Below the pieces are notes generated by a model. The model worked only from the letters and a program-made list of their open reading frames with translations, searched no databases and had not been told where the DNA came from. Shown here piece after piece: positions 23,513 through 31,799 of a stretch of DNA of 37,327 bases. How positions within the stretch are numbered: the stretch's first letter is position 1; every line of letters begins with the position of its first letter. This DNA is from Chloroflexota bacterium (GTDB taxonomy: Bacteria > Chloroflexota > Dehalococcoidia > Tepidiformales > Tepidiformaceae): contig JAKALX010000002.1 of assembly GCA_021823905.1 (NCBI GenBank), positions 1 to 37,327 of the forward strand, read 5' to 3'. The translations under genes and the position numbers were made by a program.

Positions 23513-25976
23513 GGTGAAGTCTGCACCTCGCCTTCTGGCTTACGGCGGGACCCAGGATGGGTTTCGCCACCAGTTGGGCGAATGGCCTGACGTGAAGGTT
23601 GGGGCGCTGGGCGATCTCCACGGGCTCGACGGCGACAGACAGGAGTTCGGCTGCGGGATCCTCGGTGGCGTCCCAACCCTGGTCATCCGCGAGCGACAGA
23701 ACCCACAGATGCGGGGAGGCTACGCGTACTCTCTCTTGCTGGATCCCGGAATGGAGACGTGGCAGCGCGTTGGCTGGAACCCGGCGCGCCTGGCCTCTGC
23801 CCTTTTTGGACGCTCGAGTGGAATCGGTCGCGGCCTCCTCGACAAGCCTGAATCGGTATCCCCGGCGAGCCTGGCCGAGTTACTGGCCGACGCGGCCCGG
23901 ATTGCGGTCTCTCACACCGCAGAACCGGTAGAACTGGCGTCGGCTTTTCAAGCGCTCTGGGCCGGGGCATCCTTGGCCTCGGGGAGGCTGCTCGTGGACC
24001 CCAGGAAGATCGGGCTATCTTCGTGCCCATCGATCGAGGATGTGGCGTCGGTCCTCGAGGGGCTGCCGCCATGCCTCCGGATCGGGCGGGGGTGGCTCGT
24101 TGGAGGCGGCGAAGCACATGCCGAGGCGTTCGGCGCTGGGTTTGCGCTGGCCGACGACCTCGAGACCTCGGAGGACACCGAAGTTCTCCTTGCCCACGGC
24201 GAGAGCGTTCTTCACGCGTTACGAATTGTTGCGACCGAGGCGGCTGCCGCTGCCTGGATCGAAGATCAGCTTCATCAGCCCTTCTTGAACTGGCAGGTGC
24301 CACCCGGTAGCTTCTTCGACGACCTCATCCTTCTGGGGCAATTGCTCGGAATGCCTTTCCCCGATGAGGCGATGATGTCAAGGGTTGAGGAGAAGCTCAC
24401 GAGCACAGACCGACTCGGGCAGGCGATCGTCCAGGCCGCGGAGACCAAGCTTCTCTCAAGCAGGACCACGCTGGGCAGGCGAGCCACCCATTTCGTCCTT
24501 GCACGGTGTCTCGAAGGAGGAACCGCCCTCTCCCCGAAACAGGCCGCCATCCTGGATTCCGGCGAACTCGTGGCCGAGTTCACTCACCGGGAGTTGTTTC
24601 CGAACGGAATTCGAAAGTGTATCGATTTGCCCCCTGAAGTTCGAACCGCGGTGTGGCAGCACCTGGCTGAGACCGTGCCGCCGGGACGCTTGCCGGAGGT
24701 CGTTCGGGAAGCCGTGTCCGACCTCTCGGACGGAGGTGCGCGCAGAGACCTGGTGTCGATCCTCCAGGCTGCCATCGAACGGGCGCGAGGGCAGACCCTC
24801 GAGTTCGCCCAGTGGGGCCGGCTTCGTGAGAACACGACGGTTGGCCGCCAGGTGGCCCGCTTCCTCGTCGAGGAAGCGCGACAAGGGGCGAAGGAACGAC
24901 GCAGACCCGAATGGGCGCTCGAGTACTTCAAGTATGCCGAAGATCCGGGCGGTATGCAGGCCGGATTTTTGCCAGACCCCGCCGCGACGGACCTGGTCTC
25001 TACCATCCTCAACCTCCTGGCGGGCCCCTTCAATGAGAACGCTCACAAGTGGCTCGAGGAACTTGCCCGTTCGCCGTTGCGGGACAGGCTGCCTCTGGCG
25101 CTCAAACGGCAACTAGCTACCGCACTCGGTGGGCCGTGGTCTCCATTCGCTCTCCTCGTGGCCCTTTTCGAAGGCCAGACCCCACCCACACGGCAGTTGC
25201 CGGAGTTGTCGGAGGACGAGAGAAAACATCTCATCAGTGAACTCCACGCCCTGGTCTTCGAAGCCAAGCCGGGTGGCCACGCGCCGAGCCTGACCGAGCT
25301 TTACGACTGGCTCCCTGACGTGCCCGAGCCGCTGCGGCGAAAACTGGCGGCACTCGAGCCGAAACCGGAGCACGGCAAGGCGGAGAGTTGGATCCTGGGC
25401 TTGGTCAAATCAGGAGATGCCGAGCGGGCGGTCAGGGAAACAATCCGCGCTCTCGAAGCCATCCCACCCGGTGTGAGACTCGACCAGTTCTCCGAGTCAT
25501 TCCAGCAGCAGGTCGTTCGCGAGTTGCTCTCATGCGGGGGGGAACGAGCCGACGTCCGGTACACGCACATCCTGGCTTCACTCCTCGTGGGATCCCGAAT
25601 GTCGGTCGCCAGCGCCGTGGTTGCAGCAGGGCCAGCGCCGACCCTCGCGAGGCGCCTCGCAGCGGATGGCGGCCTCCTGGAACGGATTCTTGGGTTACTC
25701 ACACGAGACGATCAGCAGACCGTGGTCGAGTCTGTTGCCAGATCTTCGCCGGAGACATTCCGAACCCTCGCGCGCAATGCGCTCTACGCTGTGCAACAGG
25801 GAAGGGCCGAGCCAGATTTGAACTTCACGGAGCGCAGTGTTCTTCATCTGCTCGGTTCTGGTCGCATCGGACTAACGCTCGAGGAACTGGCGACGCGCGT
25901 GTTTGGAGAATTCAACGCGGAGGCCGTCATACGAAACGTCCGGGTACTCTTCCACATTGGCGAGGGTGAGTTATGA
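23499..25976 (+). CDS. Large GTPase-partner protein, GAP1-like
   Basis: The protein is 825 residues. The ATG at 23499 overlaps the GTPase end; an in-frame ATG at 23433 lies deeper inside that gene. The N-terminal 120 residues begin LLAYGGTQDGF and contain a RGGYAYSLLLDPG strand, which recalls the YG..GH and R.G.V.TH.LL patterns of the GTPase-associated protein 1 N domains. The middle is a long helical region of about 450 residues. The last 50 residues (ERSVLHLLGSGRIGLTLEELA and on) look like a winged helix or small helical cap. There is no TM helix or catalytic motif I can name. Its stop overlaps the next start (ATGA), so the three proteins of this operon are likely made together. The GAP1 link rests on context and weak sequence resemblance. 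Confidence 0.75.
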   Translation: MRTPEVKSAPRLLAYGGTQDGFRHQLGEWPDVKVGALGDLHGLDGDRQEFGCGILGGVPTLVIRERQNPQMRGGYAYSLLLDPGMETWQRVGWNPARLASALFGRSSGIGRGLLDKPESVSPASLAELLADAARIAVSHTAEPVELASAFQALWAGASLASGRLLVDPRKIGLSSCPSIEDVASVLEGLPPCLRIGRGWLVGGGEAHAEAFGAGFALADDLETSEDTEVLLAHGESVLHALRIVATEAAAAAWIEDQLHQPFLNWQVPPGSFFDDLILLGQLLGMPFPDEAMMSRVEEKLTSTDRLGQAIVQAAETKLLSSRTTLGRRATHFVLARCLEGGTALSPKQAAILDSGELVAEFTHRELFPNGIRKCIDLPPEVRTAVWQHLAETVPPGRLPEVVREAVSDLSDGGARRDLVSILQAAIERARGQTLEFAQWGRLRENTTVGRQVARFLVEEARQGAKERRRPEWALEYFKYAEDPGGMQAGFLPDPAATDLVSTILNLLAGPFNENAHKWLEELARSPLRDRLPLALKRQLATALGGPWSPFALLVALFEGQTPPTRQLPELSEDERKHLISELHALVFEAKPGGHAPSLTELYDWLPDVPEPLRRKLAALEPKPEHGKAESWILGLVKSGDAERAVRETIRALEAIPPGVRLDQFSESFQQQVVRELLSCGGERADVRYTHILASLLVGSRMSVASAVVAAGPAPTLARRLAADGGLLERILGLLTRDDQQTVVESVARSSPETFRTLARNALYAVQQGRAEPDLNFTERSVLHLLGSGRIGLTLEELATRVFGEFNAEAVIRNVRVLFHIGEGEL

Positions 25977-28900
25977 CGATACTCCTGGGTTTCTTGCTGC
26001 CCATCATATTCTTTCTGACTCTGTGGCTGGTTTTTCGGGCGAAAAACGACCCGCACTGGCCGCTCGTCGCCGGGCTCGGAGTAGCCGCCGTTTCCTCGAC
26101 TGCTCTGCTGCTGACCGTCTTCACGTCGGTGCTGTGGACGGCTGGGCCGAACATCGCGTGGATTGGCGCCAGCGCTATCGACCAGGACCACGGATTGGTG
26201 CTCGGTGGGAACCCAGCGACAGCGGTCACGGGGTGGCCCAACAGGGCGTTCTCCCCGCGGGTCGAGATCTCTCCCCTTCCCGCCGGCATGGCGAGCATTG
26301 AGGTGAGCGGTGCAGGGGGTTTCGTCAGGGTCGGCAGCGAGTGGATAAGCGGGACGCTCCTGGTTTCTGGCCTCCCAACCGAAGCTGGCGCCTACTCAGT
26401 CAGACAAGAGCGGGGATGGTTCTGGCATCACATTGATCTGCTCCCCAGTGATGGCGGGAAGCCCCTTCGGTTTAGAGTATCGAAGGCGGGCCGCGACCGC
26501 GTGGTTGCCCTGTCGACACTCGTCCACGCGACAGTCCTGAGGATGCGCGGCACGAGCGAGGAGGAGGCTCAGGGGGCCGAGACGCTCGACCGCTGGGCCA
26601 GCGCAAAGCTCCTTCTCTTCACTCGTGAGGGCACCGTTCGTTTGGTCACGGAAGACAGTACGTGCCGTTCATCCATGCCGGTGCCAACAACGTTCCAGAT
26701 TCGTTGGCGCAACCGCGACCTGCGATGTTCAATCGAACGCACCGCGTCCGGCGCACTCCATGTGCGGTTCCTGCCGCCGTGGCGGCTCGTGTCTCCGATG
26801 CCGCCGAGCGACAAGGGGACGCCCGGGGTCGCCACCCTTGCGCTGGCACGGGAAGCGCGTCCCGGCGACAAGGCTTTTCTGTTGCCCCTGGGCGGCGCCG
26901 TTGAAGATCCCCATCTGGAAGCGGTCCTCGAGGTCGATCGGTCGGGAATACCCAGATTCAGAGCGAACCCTGCGTTGCGACCGGTTCGCGAGCCACAACG
27001 TCCAGCGGCTGAGAGTTTCACTTCACGAGACGTCGCCACCGCTGCCGGCCACGCCGGTCTTGGATCCGCCGTTGACATGCCACTGAAGAAGGTTAGCCTT
27101 CGCATTGCCATTGTTGACGACCACCCACAAGCTGGGCGACTGATCACCTGCCTGGTGCTGGCCCTTGCGCTGCTGGCTTTCGGCTTTCCGCTCGTGTTGT
27201 TGGACCTCAGGCCTCGGGATTCGTGGGCGGTGGCAGGGATTGTCTCGGTTACCTGGTGCTTTCTGCTCCTCCGTCTCCTCCTTGCACTCCGGTACGCCCT
27301 GGAGCCCGGTCGCATCGACCGCCTCGCCGTGTCCGGACTCACGATGGCGCTGATCGGTATCACGATGCTGCCGGGCCTGGTTCTCTTCGTTGCTCTCCTT
27401 CATCGCTCTCAGTATTGGACCTTCAAAGACTATCGAGCGCGGCGGCGCTCAGCACTCATGTGCTTCGGCTATCTCATTGCGCTCTTCCTCGGAGGGCTGA
27501 CAGCTCGCATACTCGCCGCGTCCATGTGGCCAAACGTGCCACCCGAATATCACTTCACTCTCGGTGTGATGGGTTCGGTCGTCCTGGCAGCCAGCTTCTC
27601 CTTCCTCGCTGTCGTGTTGGTTGTCAAGTTTACACGCGCGGCGACCGCCGGGATCGTACCCTCGCCACTAGGTGCATGGTCAAGGCCTTTGGCCGAGTTT
27701 CTCCAGGTCTTCAAGCGCCTAGCCACGAGTCGCGCTCCGCGTTTTTGGTGGACCGTCGGCACGACCCATGAGCAGCAGGTCCAGTCGCTCGTAGGGAAGC
27801 TACCCCCTGAGGGCCGACGGGCCAACTTCTTTTGGGTTTTTGGGCCGCTCCTTGCACTCGAGTTACTCGCACTGGTCGCGGTCTTGATCTCCTCGTATAT
27901 CTTCGCAACGACTGCAATCGAGGAGGTTGTTGCACCGTTCTTCCTATGCTGGGCTCCGGCTGTGATCTGGCTTGGCTCGAGGCTTTGTTTCCTGCCGGGG
28001 GAGACAATTAGGACCTTCCACTACGGCCGACTAGCGGCGGTCTCCTTCCTTGTCGTTGTGCCGCTTTTCGGGTTGCCTCTCGCCATGCGCGATCCGGGCG
28101 GCTTAATCGCGTCTGCAGCGATCTTCATTCCACTAACGCTGCTCCTTGCTCTCGCCAGGCCGCTGCGCCCCGCGGCGTTTGCCCTTGCGAGCCTGATCGT
28201 CGGGGTCGCGCTCGCCGTTGTGGTCCTGGCACACCCAAGACCTCTCCTCAAATTCTTGCCTGGCGAAATGGGACCCCGGACGCTTGCTCTCGAGCAGTGG
28301 CCCCAACTGGAGCGGTCCTTGTTGTTCCACGCCTCGCTGCGCGAAGTCGACCCCTCCGGCACACCAGTTTGGACCCTAAAGTACGCAATCCAGCATGCCT
28401 GGGAGAGCAAGGCGATCGCTCATGAGGGCGGGATCTTCGGCCTTGGATACGGCGAGGCACCTGCTCAACGGTCGCAGGTGCGTCAGGACACCCTTCAATC
28501 CGACAGCGTATTCACCTTTTTCGTGGTTAGCGAATACGGCCTTGTGGGCGGTGCGGCGCTCCTTCTCCTTTCCCTTCTACCACTCGTCATCGTGGTTATT
28601 GGGGCTTGGGAACGCTTCGACATCGGCCACGGTGTGGCAGTGCTCGTTACAGGCGCTTTCTTCCTCGAGGGCGCCTACCATGCGGCGATGAACCTCGGTG
28701 CGCTTCCGATCACCGGGAGAAACTACCCCCTGTTGTCGGTCAATTCTCCGTCGGATCTCGTCCGGTGGGGCCTCCTGTTTGCTCTGGCAGTCCAAGCGCT
28801 TCTCTGGCGCTCCACCGGGGAGGAGGATGGCTACGATGTCGCGGCTGCTTCAATCATCTCCCCCCAGGATCCGCGCGTTGCCTGCACTGATCCTCGCCCG

Positions 28901-31168
28901 GAGAGGGTCGGCGCCTTTGCCCGAGCTTCTCTCGTGCTGCTTGTTCCCGCGCTTACTTGTGCGGTCATCATTATTGCGGTAGGGCTTCGCAACGCGAACG
29001 ACACACTAATGGACAATCCTTTCTCCTGGCAAGGGATACTGGACACGGTCAAGGAACTTGTGGCTGGGGGCCAGCTCGCAGTCGTGGACCAGCAGACCGG
29101 CCGCATTAAACTGGATGAACGGCTAAGCACCGGGGGCAAGAGCCTACTCGAAGAGGAGGTAAATCGGTTCAACGCCCTGCCGGCTAAGGAGCGGCTTGGC
29201 GGCACAAGTGTTGCGAATCAGCTCTTCGCTGGCCGAGCCTCATCGGTACGTTCGCTCGCACAATACGACCACCTCCTCGCCGACCTCCATGAGGCGAGTG
29301 CATCCGAGGTGGGAAGACGTGAACCGCCCCTCTTTGTCATCGAGCGCGAGAACGATACGGAAACAGGCGAGTCGCGTTTGAGGCTTGAGCCGAATGCGGC
29401 GTTCAATAGCACGTTGAGTTTCAAGTCGGGTCGGAACCCTGAGCAAATGCCATTGATCGCCTTTGCCACCAATGACCGCGGCGCGGCGGATCCACCCATT
29501 CGCGGGGCGCTGGTGGGGCCCGCCTGGGTGATGGGCCGGTGGGTCGAGGTTCAAGACCCCGAGGGCCTCGTACCCTGGGCCGAACACCTGGAGACGGCCG
29601 CCTTTGCCGAGTGGGCGCGCTTAGGCCCAAGGCAAGCCGAGTCTCGTTACGGCCACCTCTCCCTTATTAGGCCGTTGCATGTCGCGGCGCAAGACTTTGT
29701 GCGGCGGAAGGGGCGACAGTTGCACGGTCAATTGCTCGCCACAGGGGCGACAGAGAGCGCATTGCCACCGCGTGTTGGCCTGACTGTTCTTGAGATCCCC
29801 AGTGGCCAAGTGCTCGCACTCGGCGGCTGGCCTCGCATGGGCCCAACATCAGCCTGGGTCACGGCACGGGATGGGGAGAACGTGCCCTCGCGCGCGTGGG
29901 TCGAGAACATGGCACCGGGTAAGCTCGCCAGACGGTACGAGGGCGACCGGAATTTCGATTTGCTTCTCATGGGCTCGGCGACGAAGCCGATCTTCGCGGC
30001 GGCCGTGCTTGCGACTCACCCTGGAATCGATGCGCGTTTCTGTGTCCGGGGGCCCAGGAACGATGATGAGCACTCGGTCTTTGGCATCCCGGTCACTCCC
30101 GGTTGGCACGTCGGCTTATCTCAAAGCCTGGCTGGCGGGGAGTGGTGTGATTTTGATTCCTTCCTCGCACGATCCGACAACCGATACGCCGTCGAACTTG
30201 GATTTCTTGGCCTTGCGGCCGGGGAACAGGACCGGCCCGGGTGGATCGCGACCGAACCGGGGATGCGAGTCGGCTCGACTCCCGAGTCCATGGACAAAGG
30301 AGTGTCCTGCTGGCACGCCTATCCGAGTTTTCCACAGAGCTTAGGCTTTGGCTTGCATCAGCCTGGAAGGTTGCGGGCCTTGCAGGATACGCCTCTCGCA
30401 GCGAATCTTCACGACATGTTCGGGGTCGAGGTCGCACAGAAGAAGGGAGTACGCTTTCTCGTCTCTTGCTGGACGGGCAACGAGCGGGATGACCGGTCCC
30501 CGGCGCCGGCAGATCCCGCACACGGCGAGTCGGGCGACGAACCTCGGGAACGAGCAGCGGATACCAACCCGGCCAGCGCCCCTGGCCTTGAGTTCTTCAA
30601 CGTGATCTCACCGGTCGGGGCAAATCTCGAACTCGACACCGTCACGACTCCTCGAGCTTGGGTAAGCGTGCTCCTTGGCGGACGCTCCAACCGTTGGTCG
30701 GCCGTCGAGTTTGGCGCTGCATTTGCGACCTGCATCCTGGGCCGGCCAGTGTTGCCTAGTCTGATCGAGCGCACGACGCCCGTCCTGCCGGCAGCCGACC
30801 GCGTTCAGTTCGTTGAAACAGCCAGGCGTCTTCGGCGTGCCCTCACAGCCGTAGTCAGGGCCAACGGTGGCACGGCACATGGCTTTCTCAGGAACGCCGG
30901 TGGACTTGCCGTCATTGATAGACTCAAGGGCGTAAGCGTCTATGCGAAGACCGGCACACTAGCCGAGGAACGGGGCCACCACCCTTCGACCTCGCGGATC
31001 GTCCTTGCTCTCGTCCGGTGGCAGGACCGGGCACAAACGGTTGCATCTCGCGGCCTCGTCTTTTCTCTCGTGGCCGAGCGCGCCCAAATGGGCATGGCTA
31101 CCACTTGGCTCGGCGAGTTCCTCACCGAGAACGAGCCACGCATCCGCGAGTTTCTGGGTGAGAAGTAG
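25973..31168 (+). CDS. SEDS glycosyltransferase-penicillin-binding protein fusion
   Basis: The protein is 1731 residues from ATG at 25973, overlapping the upstream stop. Order: two TM helices (1-55); a strand-rich soluble domain (about 60-345) of unknown family; about ten TM helices (about 390-970) with SEDS hallmarks GGIFGLGYG (819-827), VVSEYGLVGG, and NLGALPITG (907-915) followed by a Pro/Ser-rich loop; one more TM helix (about 985-1005) like a PBP anchor; a linker or pedestal region; and a transpeptidase domain (about 1265-1715). The latter has SxxK S1335-A-T-K1338, SxN S1401-D-N1403 and KTG K1659-T-G1661. SEDS proteins polymerise lipid II glycan strands and class B PBPs crosslink them; they are normally separate proteins that bind each other. 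Here one chain could do both. The substrate could be peptidoglycan or something else. Confidence 0.9.
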   Translation: MTILLGFLLPIIFFLTLWLVFRAKNDPHWPLVAGLGVAAVSSTALLLTVFTSVLWTAGPNIAWIGASAIDQDHGLVLGGNPATAVTGWPNRAFSPRVEISPLPAGMASIEVSGAGGFVRVGSEWISGTLLVSGLPTEAGAYSVRQERGWFWHHIDLLPSDGGKPLRFRVSKAGRDRVVALSTLVHATVLRMRGTSEEEAQGAETLDRWASAKLLLFTREGTVRLVTEDSTCRSSMPVPTTFQIRWRNRDLRCSIERTASGALHVRFLPPWRLVSPMPPSDKGTPGVATLALAREARPGDKAFLLPLGGAVEDPHLEAVLEVDRSGIPRFRANPALRPVREPQRPAAESFTSRDVATAAGHAGLGSAVDMPLKKVSLRIAIVDDHPQAGRLITCLVLALALLAFGFPLVLLDLRPRDSWAVAGIVSVTWCFLLLRLLLALRYALEPGRIDRLAVSGLTMALIGITMLPGLVLFVALLHRSQYWTFKDYRARRRSALMCFGYLIALFLGGLTARILAASMWPNVPPEYHFTLGVMGSVVLAASFSFLAVVLVVKFTRAATAGIVPSPLGAWSRPLAEFLQVFKRLATSRAPRFWWTVGTTHEQQVQSLVGKLPPEGRRANFFWVFGPLLALELLALVAVLISSYIFATTAIEEVVAPFFLCWAPAVIWLGSRLCFLPGETIRTFHYGRLAAVSFLVVVPLFGLPLAMRDPGGLIASAAIFIPLTLLLALARPLRPAAFALASLIVGVALAVVVLAHPRPLLKFLPGEMGPRTLALEQWPQLERSLLFHASLREVDPSGTPVWTLKYAIQHAWESKAIAHEGGIFGLGYGEAPAQRSQVRQDTLQSDSVFTFFVVSEYGLVGGAALLLLSLLPLVIVVIGAWERFDIGHGVAVLVTGAFFLEGAYHAAMNLGALPITGRNYPLLSVNSPSDLVRWGLLFALAVQALLWRSTGEEDGYDVAAASIISPQDPRVACTDPRPERVGAFARASLVLLVPALTCAVIIIAVGLRNANDTLMDNPFSWQGILDTVKELVAGGQLAVVDQQTGRIKLDERLSTGGKSLLEEEVNRFNALPAKERLGGTSVANQLFAGRASSVRSLAQYDHLLADLHEASASEVGRREPPLFVIERENDTETGESRLRLEPNAAFNSTLSFKSGRNPEQMPLIAFATNDRGAADPPIRGALVGPAWVMGRWVEVQDPEGLVPWAEHLETAAFAEWARLGPRQAESRYGHLSLIRPLHVAAQDFVRRKGRQLHGQLLATGATESALPPRVGLTVLEIPSGQVLALGGWPRMGPTSAWVTARDGENVPSRAWVENMAPGKLARRYEGDRNFDLLLMGSATKPIFAAAVLATHPGIDARFCVRGPRNDDEHSVFGIPVTPGWHVGLSQSLAGGEWCDFDSFLARSDNRYAVELGFLGLAAGEQDRPGWIATEPGMRVGSTPESMDKGVSCWHAYPSFPQSLGFGLHQPGRLRALQDTPLAANLHDMFGVEVAQKKGVRFLVSCWTGNERDDRSPAPADPAHGESGDEPRERAADTNPASAPGLEFFNVISPVGANLELDTVTTPRAWVSVLLGGRSNRWSAVEFGAAFATCILGRPVLPSLIERTTPVLPAADRVQFVETARRLRRALTAVVRANGGTAHGFLRNAGGLAVIDRLKGVSVYAKTGTLAEERGHHPSTSRIVLALVRWQDRAQTVASRGLVFSLVAERAQMGMATTWLGEFLTENEPRIREFLGEK

Positions 31169-31244
31169 AAGCGGAAGCGAGGACGTTTGCCACGACTGGA
31201 TCGCGCTCCGCCCGTCCATTCCGCATGGAGATGCCTACAAGGGC

Positions 31245-31799
31245 TCATCCTGAAGCCAGGGCTAGGCTCAACCGCTCATGCTCCATACGACATAGGCGTT
31301 TCGTCCGGCACTTGGCGCAGGGCGCGCCTTCCCAAATCTCCTGAACCATCGCCGAGACCCTGTCAATCAGTTGTGCGTCCTTGGTGAAGAGACCGAATTC
31401 GAAATTGCGCTGATTCTTGTCTCTTCGGCCAAGGCCCGCCCCCGTGAGGTTGGCGCTGCCAAGGTAAAGACGCCGACCGTCGATCAGAATCATCTTCATG
31501 TGATTTCTCGGGCAGATCCGCATCTGAAGCCGAGAAACAACGTGTGGCAGCGAGCGCGCCGAGTCGATGAACCCCTTGGAGGGCTTGCCCGCGAATAGGA
31601 GGTAGATGTCAACTCCCCGGTCCAGGAGCGTTTCCGCAAGTTGAAGGAATGGCCCGTAACCACCGGTGGCGAGCTCGACAGTGGTCTGTTTGACCAAAGC
31701 GGTCACAATGAGTAGAGAGCGCTGAGCGGCAGGAATCTCCTCGCGGGTCACCCTTTCGTAGATCTCCTCGCCGGTCAGAAAGTCGAACTCGACCTTCAT
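31245..31799 (-). CDS. Single-HKD phospholipase D-superfamily protein, probable nuclease
   Basis: The protein is 184 residues, the size of one PLD half-domain. The motif is H100-x-K102-x4-D107 in HMKMILIDGRRLYLGSANLTG, followed by the NFEFGLF strand typical of PLD nucleases that work as dimers. The N-terminal half has the IYLLFAG strand of the PLD fold. C161-x2-C164 and C170 near the end could bind zinc. The ATG overlaps the stop of the FtsK-like gene (ATGA), so the nuclease and the DNA pump are coupled. No signal peptide. It ends 76 nt from the end of the SEDS-PBP gene, which converges on it; I see no clear terminator hairpin between them. Confidence 0.9.
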   Translation of the reverse strand: MKVEFDFLTGEEIYERVTREEIPAAQRSLLIVTALVKQTTVELATGGYGPFLQLAETLLDRGVDIYLLFAGKPSKGFIDSARSLPHVVSRLQMRICPRNHMKMILIDGRRLYLGSANLTGAGLGRRDKNQRNFEFGLFTKDAQLIDRVSAMVQEIWEGAPCAKCRTKRLCRMEHERLSLALASG

